Assembly: GCF_017875275.1 (NCBI RefSeq) | Contig: NZ_JAGGML010000001.1 | Coordinates: 4,547,001 to 4,611,000, forward strand | Reading direction: 5' to 3' | Origin: Xanthobacter flavus | Lineage (GTDB): Bacteria; Pseudomonadota; Alphaproteobacteria; Rhizobiales; Xanthobacteraceae | DNA: 64,000 bases | Shown: positions 24,692-32,732 of the stretch, in pieces | Position numbering within the stretch: the first letter of the stretch is position 1 | Layout: each line of letters opens with the position of its first letter | Notes under the pieces: generated by a model | What the model saw: only the letters and a program-made list of their open reading frames with translations | Databases searched by the model: none | What the model was told of the DNA's origin: nothing | Made by a program: the position numbers and the translations under genes

Positions 24692-26005
24692 ATGTCCGAC
24701 ACCAGTCTGCCCCCGACGGAGCGCGCGGCCGGCGCGAAGCCGTCCCTTTCGCGAAGGCGCTTTCTCAACCTTGCCGGCATGGGCGCGGGTGCTGTCGCAG
24801 CAGGAGGCGGGGCGGCCCTTGCCGCGCCGGCCGCCGGCACGCCCGATCCCAATATCGTGCCAGTGCCCGACTGGACGAAAACCCTCGGCGCGGCGGTGAA
24901 CGAGAACCCCTATGGCAAGCCGTCCGTGTTCGAGAAGGACGTGGTGCGCCGGGAGGTGACGTGGCTCACCGCCAGCTCGCAAAGCTCGGTCAGCTTCACC
25001 CCGCTCTATGCCCTCGACAGCGTCATCACGCCCAACGGCCTGTGCTTCGTGCGCCACCATGGCGGGCAGGCGGAGATCGAGCCGGACAAATACCGGCTGA
25101 TGATCCACGGCCTCGTGGACAAGCCCCTCGTCTTCACGCTGGAAGACCTGAAGCGCATGCCCGGCCGGGTGAACCGCGCCTATTTCCTCGAATGCGCGGC
25201 GAATTCCGGCATGGAGTGGCGCGGCGCGCAGCTCAATGGCTGCCAGTTTACCCACGGCATGATCCACAATCTCTTCTACACCGGCGTGCCGCTGAAGACG
25301 CTGCTGGACATGGCGGGCGTCAATCCCAAGGGCAAATGGGTGCTCGCCGAGGGCGCCGACGCGGCGGTGATGACCCGCTCCATCCCGCTGGAAAAGGCCA
25401 TGAACGACTGCCTCGTCGCCTTCGGCATGAACGGCGAGGCGCTCAGGCCCGAGCAGGGCTATCCGGTGCGGCTCGTGGTGCCGGGCTGGGAAGGCAATAT
25501 GTGGGTCAAGTGGCTGCGCCGCCTCAAGGTGGGCGACCAGCCCTGGCAGCAGCGCGAGGAAACGTCGAAATATACCGACCTCCTCGCCGATGGCCGCTCG
25601 CGCCGCTTCACCTTCGTGATGGACGCGAAATCCGTGGTGACGAGCCCAAGCCCCCAGGCACCCTTGAAGCACAAGGGGCCGAACGTGCTCTCCGGCATCG
25701 CCTGGTCCGGGCGCGGCACCATCACGCGGGTGGATGTTTCCCTCGACGGCGGGCGCAATTGGACGACGGCGCGGATCGACGGGCCGGCCATGCCCATGTC
25801 CATGACGCGCTTCTATCTGGATTTCGACTGGGCCGGGCAGGAGCTGATGGTGCAGTCCCGCGCCATGGATGACACCGGCTATGTGCAGCCCACCAAACAG
25901 GAATTGCGCGCCGTGCGCGGCACCAACTCGATCTATCACAACAACGGCATCCAGACCTGGCTGGTGCGCTCCAACGGGGAGACGGAAAATGTGGAAGTCG
26001 GCTGA
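24692..26005 (+). CDS. soxC: sulfane dehydrogenase molybdenum subunit SoxC
   Basis: 437 aa of the sulfite-oxidase family. Twin-arginine signal SLSRRRFLNLAGMGAGAVAA. The molybdenum-binding cysteine is in YFLECAANSGMEW at about residue 168. The C-terminal dimerisation domain includes GRGTITRVDVSLDGGRNW. With SoxD it oxidises the sulfane sulfur on SoxY, releasing six electrons without a sulfur-globule intermediate. The stop lies 14 nt inside soxD. Confidence 0.94.
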   Translation: MSDTSLPPTERAAGAKPSLSRRRFLNLAGMGAGAVAAGGGAALAAPAAGTPDPNIVPVPDWTKTLGAAVNENPYGKPSVFEKDVVRREVTWLTASSQSSVSFTPLYALDSVITPNGLCFVRHHGGQAEIEPDKYRLMIHGLVDKPLVFTLEDLKRMPGRVNRAYFLECAANSGMEWRGAQLNGCQFTHGMIHNLFYTGVPLKTLLDMAGVNPKGKWVLAEGADAAVMTRSIPLEKAMNDCLVAFGMNGEALRPEQGYPVRLVVPGWEGNMWVKWLRRLKVGDQPWQQREETSKYTDLLADGRSRRFTFVMDAKSVVTSPSPQAPLKHKGPNVLSGIAWSGRGTITRVDVSLDGGRNWTTARIDGPAMPMSMTRFYLDFDWAGQELMVQSRAMDDTGYVQPTKQELRAVRGTNSIYHNNGIQTWLVRSNGETENVEVG

Positions 26006-26765
26006 GAGGCTGCTCGCCGCCACCCTTCTCGCCGGCGGGCTGGCTGCTGCCGGCATCGCCGTCGCCGATCCCCAGCCGGCCGGAAAGCCCGCCGCGAAGG
26101 CGGAGAAGACCGGCAGCGACAAGGCGCGGCAGGCGGTGAACATGGCCGCCCCGCTCGCCGCGCCAGGGGCCGCCGCGAAGGCCATCGCCCTCGGCCGCCC
26201 CGCTCTGCCTGAGGAGATTGCCGCCTGGAACATCGACGTGCGCGCCGATGGCGAGGGCCTGCCGCCGGGCAAGGGCTCGGTGAAGGAGGGCGAGGAGCTG
26301 TTCCTGCAGAACTGCGCCCAGTGCCATGGCGAGTTCGGCGAGGGCGCGGGCCGCTGGCCGGTGCTGGCCGGCGGGCGCGGCACCCTGAAGTCGGAGCGGC
26401 CGGAAAAGACCATCGGCTCCTTCTGGCCCTACGCCTCCACGGTCTATGACTACGTGCACCGGGCGATGCCCTTCGGCAGCAACCTCTCGCTCACCCCGGA
26501 CCAGACCTACGCCATCGTCGCGTATCTTCTAAACCTCAACGATCTCGTCGCCGAGGACTTCGTGCTCTCGAAGGACAACTTCCCCAAGGTGGACCTGCCC
26601 AACGAGGCCAATTTCTACGACGACGACCGGGAGACCTCGGAAAAGGCCTTCTGGAAGAAGAACCCCTGCATGAAGGACTGCAGCGGCGAGGTCCATGTCA
26701 CCGCCCGCGCCCAGATCCTCAACGTGACGCCGGACGGCGATCCGCCCAAGGGCAATCTGGAGTGA
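25989..26765 (+). CDS. soxD: cytochrome c subunit SoxD
   Basis: 258 aa; starts inside the end of soxC (17-nt overlap). Signal peptide near residues 1-27 (GIAVADP). One heme site CAQCH at about 109-113 and a likely ligand methionine in VHRAMPFGSNLS. The C-terminal cysteines in NPCMKDCSGEV do not form a heme site, so this is a one-heme SoxD, shorter than the two-heme Paracoccus protein. It takes electrons from SoxC. Confidence 0.9.
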   Translation: MWKSAERLLAATLLAGGLAAAGIAVADPQPAGKPAAKAEKTGSDKARQAVNMAAPLAAPGAAAKAIALGRPALPEEIAAWNIDVRADGEGLPPGKGSVKEGEELFLQNCAQCHGEFGEGAGRWPVLAGGRGTLKSERPEKTIGSFWPYASTVYDYVHRAMPFGSNLSLTPDQTYAIVAYLLNLNDLVAEDFVLSKDNFPKVDLPNEANFYDDDRETSEKAFWKKNPCMKDCSGEVHVTARAQILNVTPDGDPPKGNLE

Positions 26766-26848
26766 GCCGCCCGTCGTAACGCCAAGGAAGGGTCCCGGCC
26801 GCTCGTCCGGGACACCACACAGCCCCTCCAACGGAAAGGACGAGGATC

Positions 26849-27244
26849 GTGCGCATCCCCGTGATGGTCGCCCTCCTGCTCGGCGTCGCCGCTGCCCCGG
26901 CGCACGCGGAACCCGACATCGCCAAGGGCGAGACGGTATTCAAGAAATGCATGGCCTGCCATGCGGTCGGGCCCGACGCCAAGGTGAAGGTCGGCCCGCC
27001 GCTCAATGGCATCGTCGGCGCCAAGTGGGCGCACTTCGAGGGCTATGCCTACTCGCAGGACATCAAGGACGGCGCCTCCGCCGGCAAGGTGTGGGACGAG
27101 GCCAACCTCGACGCCTACATCGCCAACCCCAAGGCGCTCGCGCCCAAGGGCAAGATGGCCTTTGCCGGGATCAAGAACGAGGACGAGCGCAAGGACTTGA
27201 TCGCCTTCCTCGCCCAGTTCAACGCCGACGGATCGAAGAAGTAG
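26849..27244 (+). CDS. class I c-type cytochrome
   Basis: 131 aa, probable GTG start at 26849 with AAAGGA and GAGGA upstream. Signal peptide ends AHAE near residue 21; heme site KKCMACHAVG at about residue 34; methionine ligand probably KGKMAFAG near residue 106. It resembles mitochondrial-type cytochrome c2/c550. Its place right after soxD suggests it accepts electrons from SoxAX and SoxCD and passes them to a terminal oxidase. Confidence 0.88.
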   Translation: MRIPVMVALLLGVAAAPAHAEPDIAKGETVFKKCMACHAVGPDAKVKVGPPLNGIVGAKWAHFEGYAYSQDIKDGASAGKVWDEANLDAYIANPKALAPKGKMAFAGIKNEDERKDLIAFLAQFNADGSKK

Positions 27245-27342
27245 TACAGTCACCGCCGGCCCCGCGCCGTTGCGGAGTCTGGCCTGCGGGGGGCACATTC
27301 CAAAGCACACGGCGCGCCAGACGCCGATGACGGGAGGAAACC

Positions 27343-27864
27343 ATGCCCCAGTTCGACCGCCGGGCGTTCCTCGGCACCATGGCGCTTGCGGGCGCCGCGC
27401 CGATCGCGGCCTCAACGTCGGCCCATGCCGCCGTGCAGTCGCTCCAGCTCGCCGACATCAAGAAGGAAGCGGACACCGCCTGCGTCTATCATGTGGACTA
27501 TGGCGACCATGCCCGCTTCGCCCAGACGCTGAACAACATCAACAACCACTACGCCTCCTATGGCGCCGATCCCTTCGCGCTGCAGATCGTGATGGTGGCC
27601 CATGCGGGCGGCATCAAGTTCTTCCTCGACAATCTCAACGGCACCATGTGGGAGAAGGAAACCCTCGATCCCACGCTTAATGAGAAGATCGCCGCGCTCG
27701 TCAAGAACGGGCTGAAGGTCTACCTCTGCGCCTACACCTTCGAGCGCAACCATGTGCCCAAGGAGAAGGCGCGCGATGAGGCCTTCATCGCCTTCGTACC
27801 CTCCGGCATCGCCACCGCCGGCGCATTGCAGGGCAAGGGGTTCGGCTACCTGAAGGTCGGCTGA
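27343..27864 (+). CDS. Tat-exported DsrE-family protein
   Basis: 173 aa with a twin-arginine signal (QFDRRAFLGTMALAGAAP) and a predicted cleavage after AHA. The mature part is a DsrE/F-like fold: TACVYHVDYGDHARFAQTL opening, IVMVAHAGGIKFFL central strand, and GLKVYLCAYTFERN with a cysteine where DsrE2-type sulfurtransferases have theirs. GGAGGAAA lies 6 nt before the ATG. It ends 4 nt before soxF, so the two are surely co-translated. A periplasmic persulfide carrier or sulfurtransferase is an inference. Confidence 0.82.
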   Translation: MPQFDRRAFLGTMALAGAAPIAASTSAHAAVQSLQLADIKKEADTACVYHVDYGDHARFAQTLNNINNHYASYGADPFALQIVMVAHAGGIKFFLDNLNGTMWEKETLDPTLNEKIAALVKNGLKVYLCAYTFERNHVPKEKARDEAFIAFVPSGIATAGALQGKGFGYLKVG

Positions 27865-27868
27865 AGCC

Positions 27869-29140
27869 ATGACACGCGGCGACGTCTCGCGGCGGGCGCT
27901 GCTGGGCGGTTCGGCGCTCGCGGCGGCGCTGCTCTGCGCGCCGCACGTCGCGGCGCAGGCTAGGCCGCGCGTGGTGATCGTGGGCGGCGGCGCCGGCGGG
28001 GCGAATGCCGCCCGCGCACTCCTGCGCGACGGCCGCGTGGAGGTCACGCTGGTGGAGCCGGAGCCGCGGTACGTCGCGGTGTTTCACTCCAATCTCTGGC
28101 TCGGCGGCTTCATCGATTTCGCCGCGCTGGAATTCGGCTATCAAGGCCTCGCGCGGGCCGGCGTGCGCGTCGTGCCGCAGAGGGCCGACGCCATCGACCG
28201 GGAGCGGCGCGAGGTGCGGCTCGCCGATGGCGGGCGCCTTCCCTACGACCGGCTCATTCTCTCGCCCGGCATCGATCTCGACTATGACAGCGTGCCCGGC
28301 TGGAGCCGCGCCGCCGAGACGGTGATGCCCCACGCCTGGAAAGGTGGCGCCCAGCTCCGCATTCTCAAGGAAAGGCTGGACGCGGTACCTGACGGCGGCC
28401 TCATCGTCATCATCGCCCCGCCCAACCCCTTCCGCTGCCCTCCGGCGCCCTATGAGCGCGCGTCCATGATGGCGCATCGCCTGAAGAGCACGGGGCGCGG
28501 CGGGGCGCGCATCGTCATCGTCGACCCGAAGCCGAAATTCTCCATGCAGGGCCTCTTCCAGGAGGGATGGGAGGGGCATTACCCGGGCATGGTGGAATGG
28601 ATGGCACCGGACATCTCCGATGGCCTCCTGTCGGTGGATCCGGGTACCGGCACGGTCGTCACCGGCTTCGAGACCTATCGCGAGGCGGCGCTGGTGAACG
28701 TGATCCCGGCGCAGCAGGCAGGCACCATCGCCCGCAGCGCGGCGCTCGCCGATGCCTCGGGCTGGTGCCCGGTTGAAGCCACCTCCATGGCCTCGGCGAT
28801 GGACCCGGCCGTCTTCGTCATCGGGGATGCGGCCATCGGCGGCGATATCCCGAAATCCGCCTTCGCCGCGGGGAGCCAGGCGCAGGTGGCCGCGCGGGCG
28901 TTGCTCGCCGGCCTGTTTGGCGAGGCTGTCCCGTCGGCGACCTATGCCAGTACCTGCTGGAGCCTAATCACGGCCGACGACGCCGTGAAGGTGAGCGGGC
29001 TCTACCGGCCGGTGGACGGGCGCATCCGCGAGGCGGAGGGCACAGTCTCCGGAGCCGGCGAGCCTCCGGCCCTGCGCCGCCGGCAGCAGGAGGAGAATGC
29101 GGACTGGTATGGCGCCATGGTCGCCGGGATGTTCGGCTGA
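27869..29140 (+). CDS. soxF: SoxF flavoprotein (flavocytochrome c sulfide dehydrogenase FAD subunit family)
   Basis: 423 aa with Tat-like signal VSRRALLGGSALAAALL. FAD-binding motif RVVIVGGGAGGANAARAL from about residue 32, and VFVIGDAAIGGDIPKSAF near residue 312. Active-site cysteines of the family are probably the Cys in NPFRCPPAPYERA and the Cys in YASTCWSLIT. Sulfide or persulfide oxidation in the periplasm, with electrons to a cytochrome, is expected. The usual diheme SoxE/FccA partner is missing; the monoheme cytochrome upstream may serve. Confidence 0.88.
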   Translation: MTRGDVSRRALLGGSALAAALLCAPHVAAQARPRVVIVGGGAGGANAARALLRDGRVEVTLVEPEPRYVAVFHSNLWLGGFIDFAALEFGYQGLARAGVRVVPQRADAIDRERREVRLADGGRLPYDRLILSPGIDLDYDSVPGWSRAAETVMPHAWKGGAQLRILKERLDAVPDGGLIVIIAPPNPFRCPPAPYERASMMAHRLKSTGRGGARIVIVDPKPKFSMQGLFQEGWEGHYPGMVEWMAPDISDGLLSVDPGTGTVVTGFETYREAALVNVIPAQQAGTIARSAALADASGWCPVEATSMASAMDPAVFVIGDAAIGGDIPKSAFAAGSQAQVAARALLAGLFGEAVPSATYASTCWSLITADDAVKVSGLYRPVDGRIREAEGTVSGAGEPPALRRRQQEENADWYGAMVAGMFG

Positions 29141-29261
29141 CGGGCGCCCGCCCGTCGCGCTGCTTGCGCGCATCCCGGTACATCCCCTCCCGAAACTCGA
29201 AGCCGTTGTCGAAAGACACCCCGACTTTGGCTCCGGGCGCGAAAAGGAAGCGTTGGTAGAC
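29141..29261. other. unidentified remnant between soxF and the IS3 element
   Basis: The minus strand reads open through FAPGAKVGVSFDNGFEFREG but has no start or recognisable family, and it ends at the IS3 left end. It does not continue the helicase gene on the far side of the element, so the flanks of the IS have been rearranged. Confidence 0.35.
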
Positions 29262-29352
29262 TGACGTTGCCCCTCCTGGCTAATCCAGTTTGAAGTTCGT
29301 TCTGGCCCATTGAGAGGACCAGAACATGAGGCGCAGCCGCTTCACGGAAGAG

Positions 29353-30687
29353 ATGGGGTATTCGGTCCTGATCTCTTGAGCCGTTTGCGGCGTTCGGCGG
29401 CGAAGAGGACGATCGGGGCCTGAACCCAGCGCCGGGAGGTCCCCATGGTGTACGTCGGCCTTGATGTCTCTTTGAACTCCGTAGCCGTCTGTGTCATCGA
29501 CCGGGAAGGTCAAATCCTGAAGGAGGCGAGCGTGGCGTCGGAGGCGTCCGCCATCTCGCAGTGTCTCCAGCCTTGGCGGGATCGGATTGCGAAGATTGGG
29601 CTTGAGGCTGGGCCGATGTCGGAATGGCTGACTGCGGGTTTGGCGGAGCTTGGTTTTCCCGCCATCAGCCTGGAGGCGCGGCAGGTGAAGGCGGCGTTGT
29701 CGGCAATGCCCGTCAAGACCGATCGGAACGACGCGCGCGGCATTGCCCAGGTGGTCAGGGCTGGTTGGTACAAGGTCGTGCACGTGAAGAGCATCGGCAG
29801 CCAGCACGCGCGAACGTTGGTGGCGGCGCGCAAGCACCTGATCCGCTCCATTGCCGCGTCGGAGCAGACACTTCGCGGATTGCTCCGTCCCTTCGGCTTG
29901 AAGGTCGGCATCGTGTCGCGGGCCGGATTTGCCTCTCGTGTCCGAGATCTGGTTGGCAACAACGCCATCCTGGCTGAGGTGATGGCTCCCCTATTGGCAG
30001 CCCGGGACGCACTGATGCAGGAGTACCAGCGCCTTCATCGCCTGGTCGTCCAGGCTGTCCGGAATGATCCGGTCTGCCGCCTGTTGACGACCATGCCCGG
30101 AATCGGGCCGGTTTCCGCTCTGACGTTCAGAGCAACGATCGATGCGCCCGAGCGTTTCGCCCGCTCCCGGTCCGTCGGGGCTTATCTCGGGCTCACACCT
30201 CGGCGGTATCAATCGGGCGAGATCGATCGGACCGGACGGATCACCAAAGTGGGCGACGGGGAGACGCGAACTGCGCTGTTCGAGGCCGCCAACGTCATCC
30301 TGCGACCGAGCACACGCTGGTCACCGATGAAGGCCTGGGCGGTGCGCATTGCTCAGCGTCAGGGAAGTAAGCGGGCGAAGGTCGCTCTGGCTCGCAAGAT
30401 GGCGGTCGTTCTTCACAGCATGTGGCGGAACGGCACGGAATTCCGATGGACTGCGGCCGCGGCGTGATCGACCCGGCTGTGGTTCCCTGAACGCCCGTCG
30501 CGGGGCGCGGGATGATTGAGTTCGCATGATCTGTCGTCGCAGCCGCTGACGCGGCCGAGCACGCCGAAGAGCTTGAACCGGTCATTCCATCGAACACCAT
30601 CATGTGGCGATCCTCGACCACGGACAGAAGCAAAGAACCCGCGACGTGCCATCATCGGGGTTGACGACACCGGACCGAATACAGAAG
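29353..30687 (+). mobile_element. IS110-family insertion inside IS3 orfA
   Basis: The boundaries are inferred from joining IS3 orfA: TTCACGGAAGAG ends at 29352 and CAGATCATCGGC resumes at 30688, which together restore the usual N-terminus R-F-T-E-E-Q-I-I-G. IS110 elements lack long terminal inverted repeats and often make no duplication, as here. About 1335 bp. Confidence 0.65.
29445..30467 (+). CDS. IS110-family transposase (DEDD type)
   Basis: 340 aa, complete. N-terminal RuvC-like domain: VYVGLDVSLNSVAVCVID (first Asp), IGLEAGPMSEWL (Glu), and PVKTDRNDARGIAQ (Asp-x-x-Asp). The C-terminal transposase_20 domain has LLTTMPGIGPVSALTFRA and YLGLTPRRYQSGE with the expected serine region. The reading frame is intact, so the element could be active. 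RBS GGGAGG precedes the ATG. Confidence 0.92.
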   Translation: MVYVGLDVSLNSVAVCVIDREGQILKEASVASEASAISQCLQPWRDRIAKIGLEAGPMSEWLTAGLAELGFPAISLEARQVKAALSAMPVKTDRNDARGIAQVVRAGWYKVVHVKSIGSQHARTLVAARKHLIRSIAASEQTLRGLLRPFGLKVGIVSRAGFASRVRDLVGNNAILAEVMAPLLAARDALMQEYQRLHRLVVQAVRNDPVCRLLTTMPGIGPVSALTFRATIDAPERFARSRSVGAYLGLTPRRYQSGEIDRTGRITKVGDGETRTALFEAANVILRPSTRWSPMKAWAVRIAQRQGSKRAKVALARKMAVVLHSMWRNGTEFRWTAAAA

Positions 30688-30927
30688 CAGATCATCGGCA
30701 TCCTGAAGGAGCACGAGGCCGGGGTGCCGGTCTCGGACCTGTGTCGCAAGCACGGGGTCAGTGACGCCAGCATCTACAAGTGGAAGGCGCGTTTCGGCGG
30801 GATGGACGTATCGGAGGCCAAGCGGCTGCGGGCGCTCGAGGATGAGAACGCCAAGCTCAAGCGCATGCTCGCCGACGCCATGCTGGACAACGTCGCGCTG
30901 AAGGATCTCCTGGGAAAGAAGTGGTGA
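30688..30927 (+). pseudogene. IS3 transposase OrfA, split by IS110
   Basis: The helix-turn-helix part QIIGILKEHEAGVPVSDLCR and leucine zipper ([20 protein letters not shown]) remain, ending LLGKKW. The first nine codons (MRRSRFTEE) lie at 29326-29352 on the other side of the IS110 element. An artificial in-frame start in IS110 DNA exists at 30604 but would add foreign residues. Confidence 0.82.
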
Positions 30928-31604
30928 CGCCCGCTGCCGAGCGCAGGGCTGTCGCCCACCTCATGGAAGCCCATGGGATGAGCGAACGGCGGGCGTGTAA
31001 AGCCACCGGCTTCTGCCGCATGACCATGAGATACAAAGCCACGCGCGGGAATGACGCCTCGCTGCGTGAGCGCATGAAGGCCATCGCCCAGGAACGGCGG
31101 CGGTTCGGCTATCGCCGTCTCCACGTCCTGCTCAGGCGGGAGGGCTTCCGGGTCAGGGTCGCTCGCGAACTCGACAGGCTTCTGGCAGAGCGCGGCCGGC
31201 CCAAGATGATCGTCAGCGATAATGGCAGCGAGTTCACCTCCAATGCCATTCTGGCCTGGACCGACGCGGCTCGGGTCGAATGGCACTACATCGCGCCCGG
31301 CAAGCCGATGCAGAATGGCTTCATCGAGAGCTTCAACGGCCGCCTGCGGGACGAGTTGTTGAACGAGACGCTGTCATCCAGCCTGTCTCAGGCCAGAGCC
31401 GCTCTCGGCCGGTGGCAGCTCGACTACAACACCGCCCGGCCGCACTCGAAGCTCGGATGGCAGACGCCAAGCGCCTTCGCCTCAACGTTCCACCCGCGGC
31501 GGGATCAGACGCTCCGCAACATGAACGGCTCCGCGTCTGCCCCCGCCGCTCCACACGCCCGAGAAGGCAAACCCAACCGCCAGAACGAACTCACAGCTGG
31601 ATAG
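30921..31604 (+). pseudogene. IS3 transposase OrfB with internal deletion
   Basis: 227 aa of the usual 270-300. The N-terminal HTH part is normal ([33 protein letters not shown]). Then the text jumps from REGFRV to [16 protein letters not shown], skipping about 80 residues including the first catalytic Asp of DDE. The second Asp ([11 protein letters not shown]) and the Glu ([14 protein letters not shown]) remain. The frame is kept but it cannot catalyse transposition. The repeated RV at the joint hints at slip or recombination. Confidence 0.8.
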
Positions 31605-31626
31605 AAGTTGGGGGCAACGTCAGGAG

Positions 31627-32732
31627 ACATGCGCGTAGGCGCGGTTGAGGGCATCGGCCTTGCGGCGGCGGGCGTATGGCATGCGCAGCACGCGGCCGAG
31701 AAGCTGCTCGGCGTCGGTGGCGCTGCCGATATTCTGGACCGAGCAGAACACATAGGCGAAGGAGCAGTCCCAGCCCTCTTTCAGGGCCTCGATGGTGATG
31801 ACTTACTCGATCGGGCATTTCGGGTCGAACAGGTTGATGCCGTCGAGTTCGCGCTGGTCGCCGGTCGCCACCGCAATGCGCTCGGGTGCGATCTGCTCAA
31901 CCTCGACGAGGTGCGTCTTCAGCGCCTCGACCGTCACCTCGCCATTCTTCGGCTGCGCCTGGAAGAGGACGATGGGCCGGATGTAATCGGCCTCGCCCTT
32001 GGTCGCCTCCTCAAGTGCCGCGCGGCTGGCAATGGCGCCGTTCACCGCGTTCTGCCAGCTGTCGTGCTCGGCGAGGATGATCGGCAGCTTGATCATCTCC
32101 GCTTCCTTCAATTCCTGCGCGGTGACGCTGTACAGGATGTTGGAGTCGAAGCGCGGCGTGGCGGTGAACTCGATGATGGCGCACGGGTTCACTCGCGCCT
32201 GCATCTCGCGCGAAAGGCCGGTGACGGCGTTGTGCGCCTCGTCCACGATCATCAGCGGGCGGTGGATGTGCATCAGGTTGGCGAAGGAGAAGCGCGGATC
32301 GCCCGTCTTGTCCGTGGAGCCGTCGCGCCGCTCCAGACCTGCGGTGGAGGCCGGGATGGCGGAGAAATGCGGCTCCATGTTCTCGTTGTGGGCGTAGACC
32401 TTGCGGTCCTCGGTATTGCTCACGCGCAAGGTCTGGATCGTGCCGACCACCACGCAGGCGTTGTCGCGGATGTCGTGCGGGCGGATCATGGCGAAATTGG
32501 CGATGTCGAGCACGCGCACACGCCCCTCGAACACCGTGTCCAGCGCCTGCCGATAGGGATGGCGGGTGTTCTTCAATGCCTCCACGATGGCGTGGGCGGC
32601 GAGGATGGTCTTGCCAACCACCGCCTCCTTGATCTCGTTCAGTTGCTCCTGCGCCTCGCGAGACTTTTCGATTTCCGCCGTGACCTTGGCATACTGCGCC
32701 GCCAGCGCCTCGTGGTTGCCGGTCGCCCGCGG
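31627..32732 (-). pseudogene. type III restriction enzyme helicase (Res) fragment with nonsense codon
   Basis: About 368 codons in one frame: Walker-like VVGKTILAAHAIVEAL, DEAH-type box LMIVDEAHNAVTG, IIEFTATPRFDSNILY (motif III), and DCSFAYVFCSVQNIGSATDA with QLLGRVLRMPYARR (motif VI). A TAA at 31803-31805 stands where a tyrosine is expected (PIE-stop-VITIEALKEGW), the only break in frame. The N-terminus is cut at the glycosyltransferase stop, and the C-terminus at the IS3 end (AYAHVS). No mod methylase partner is nearby, so the system is dead. Confidence 0.8.

Larger units (their letters stand above)
29262..31622 (+). mobile_element. IS3-family element (IS407-like group), dead, interrupted by an IS110 element
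   Basis: The ends share TGACGTTGCCCC (29262-29273, and its complement at 31611-31622), followed by a further match TATCCAG/TAATCCAG. The element encodes orfA and orfB of the IS3 type. OrfA is split by the IS110 insertion; orfB has an internal deletion. I find no target duplication, which with the unmatched flanks suggests later rearrangement. Confidence 0.75.
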
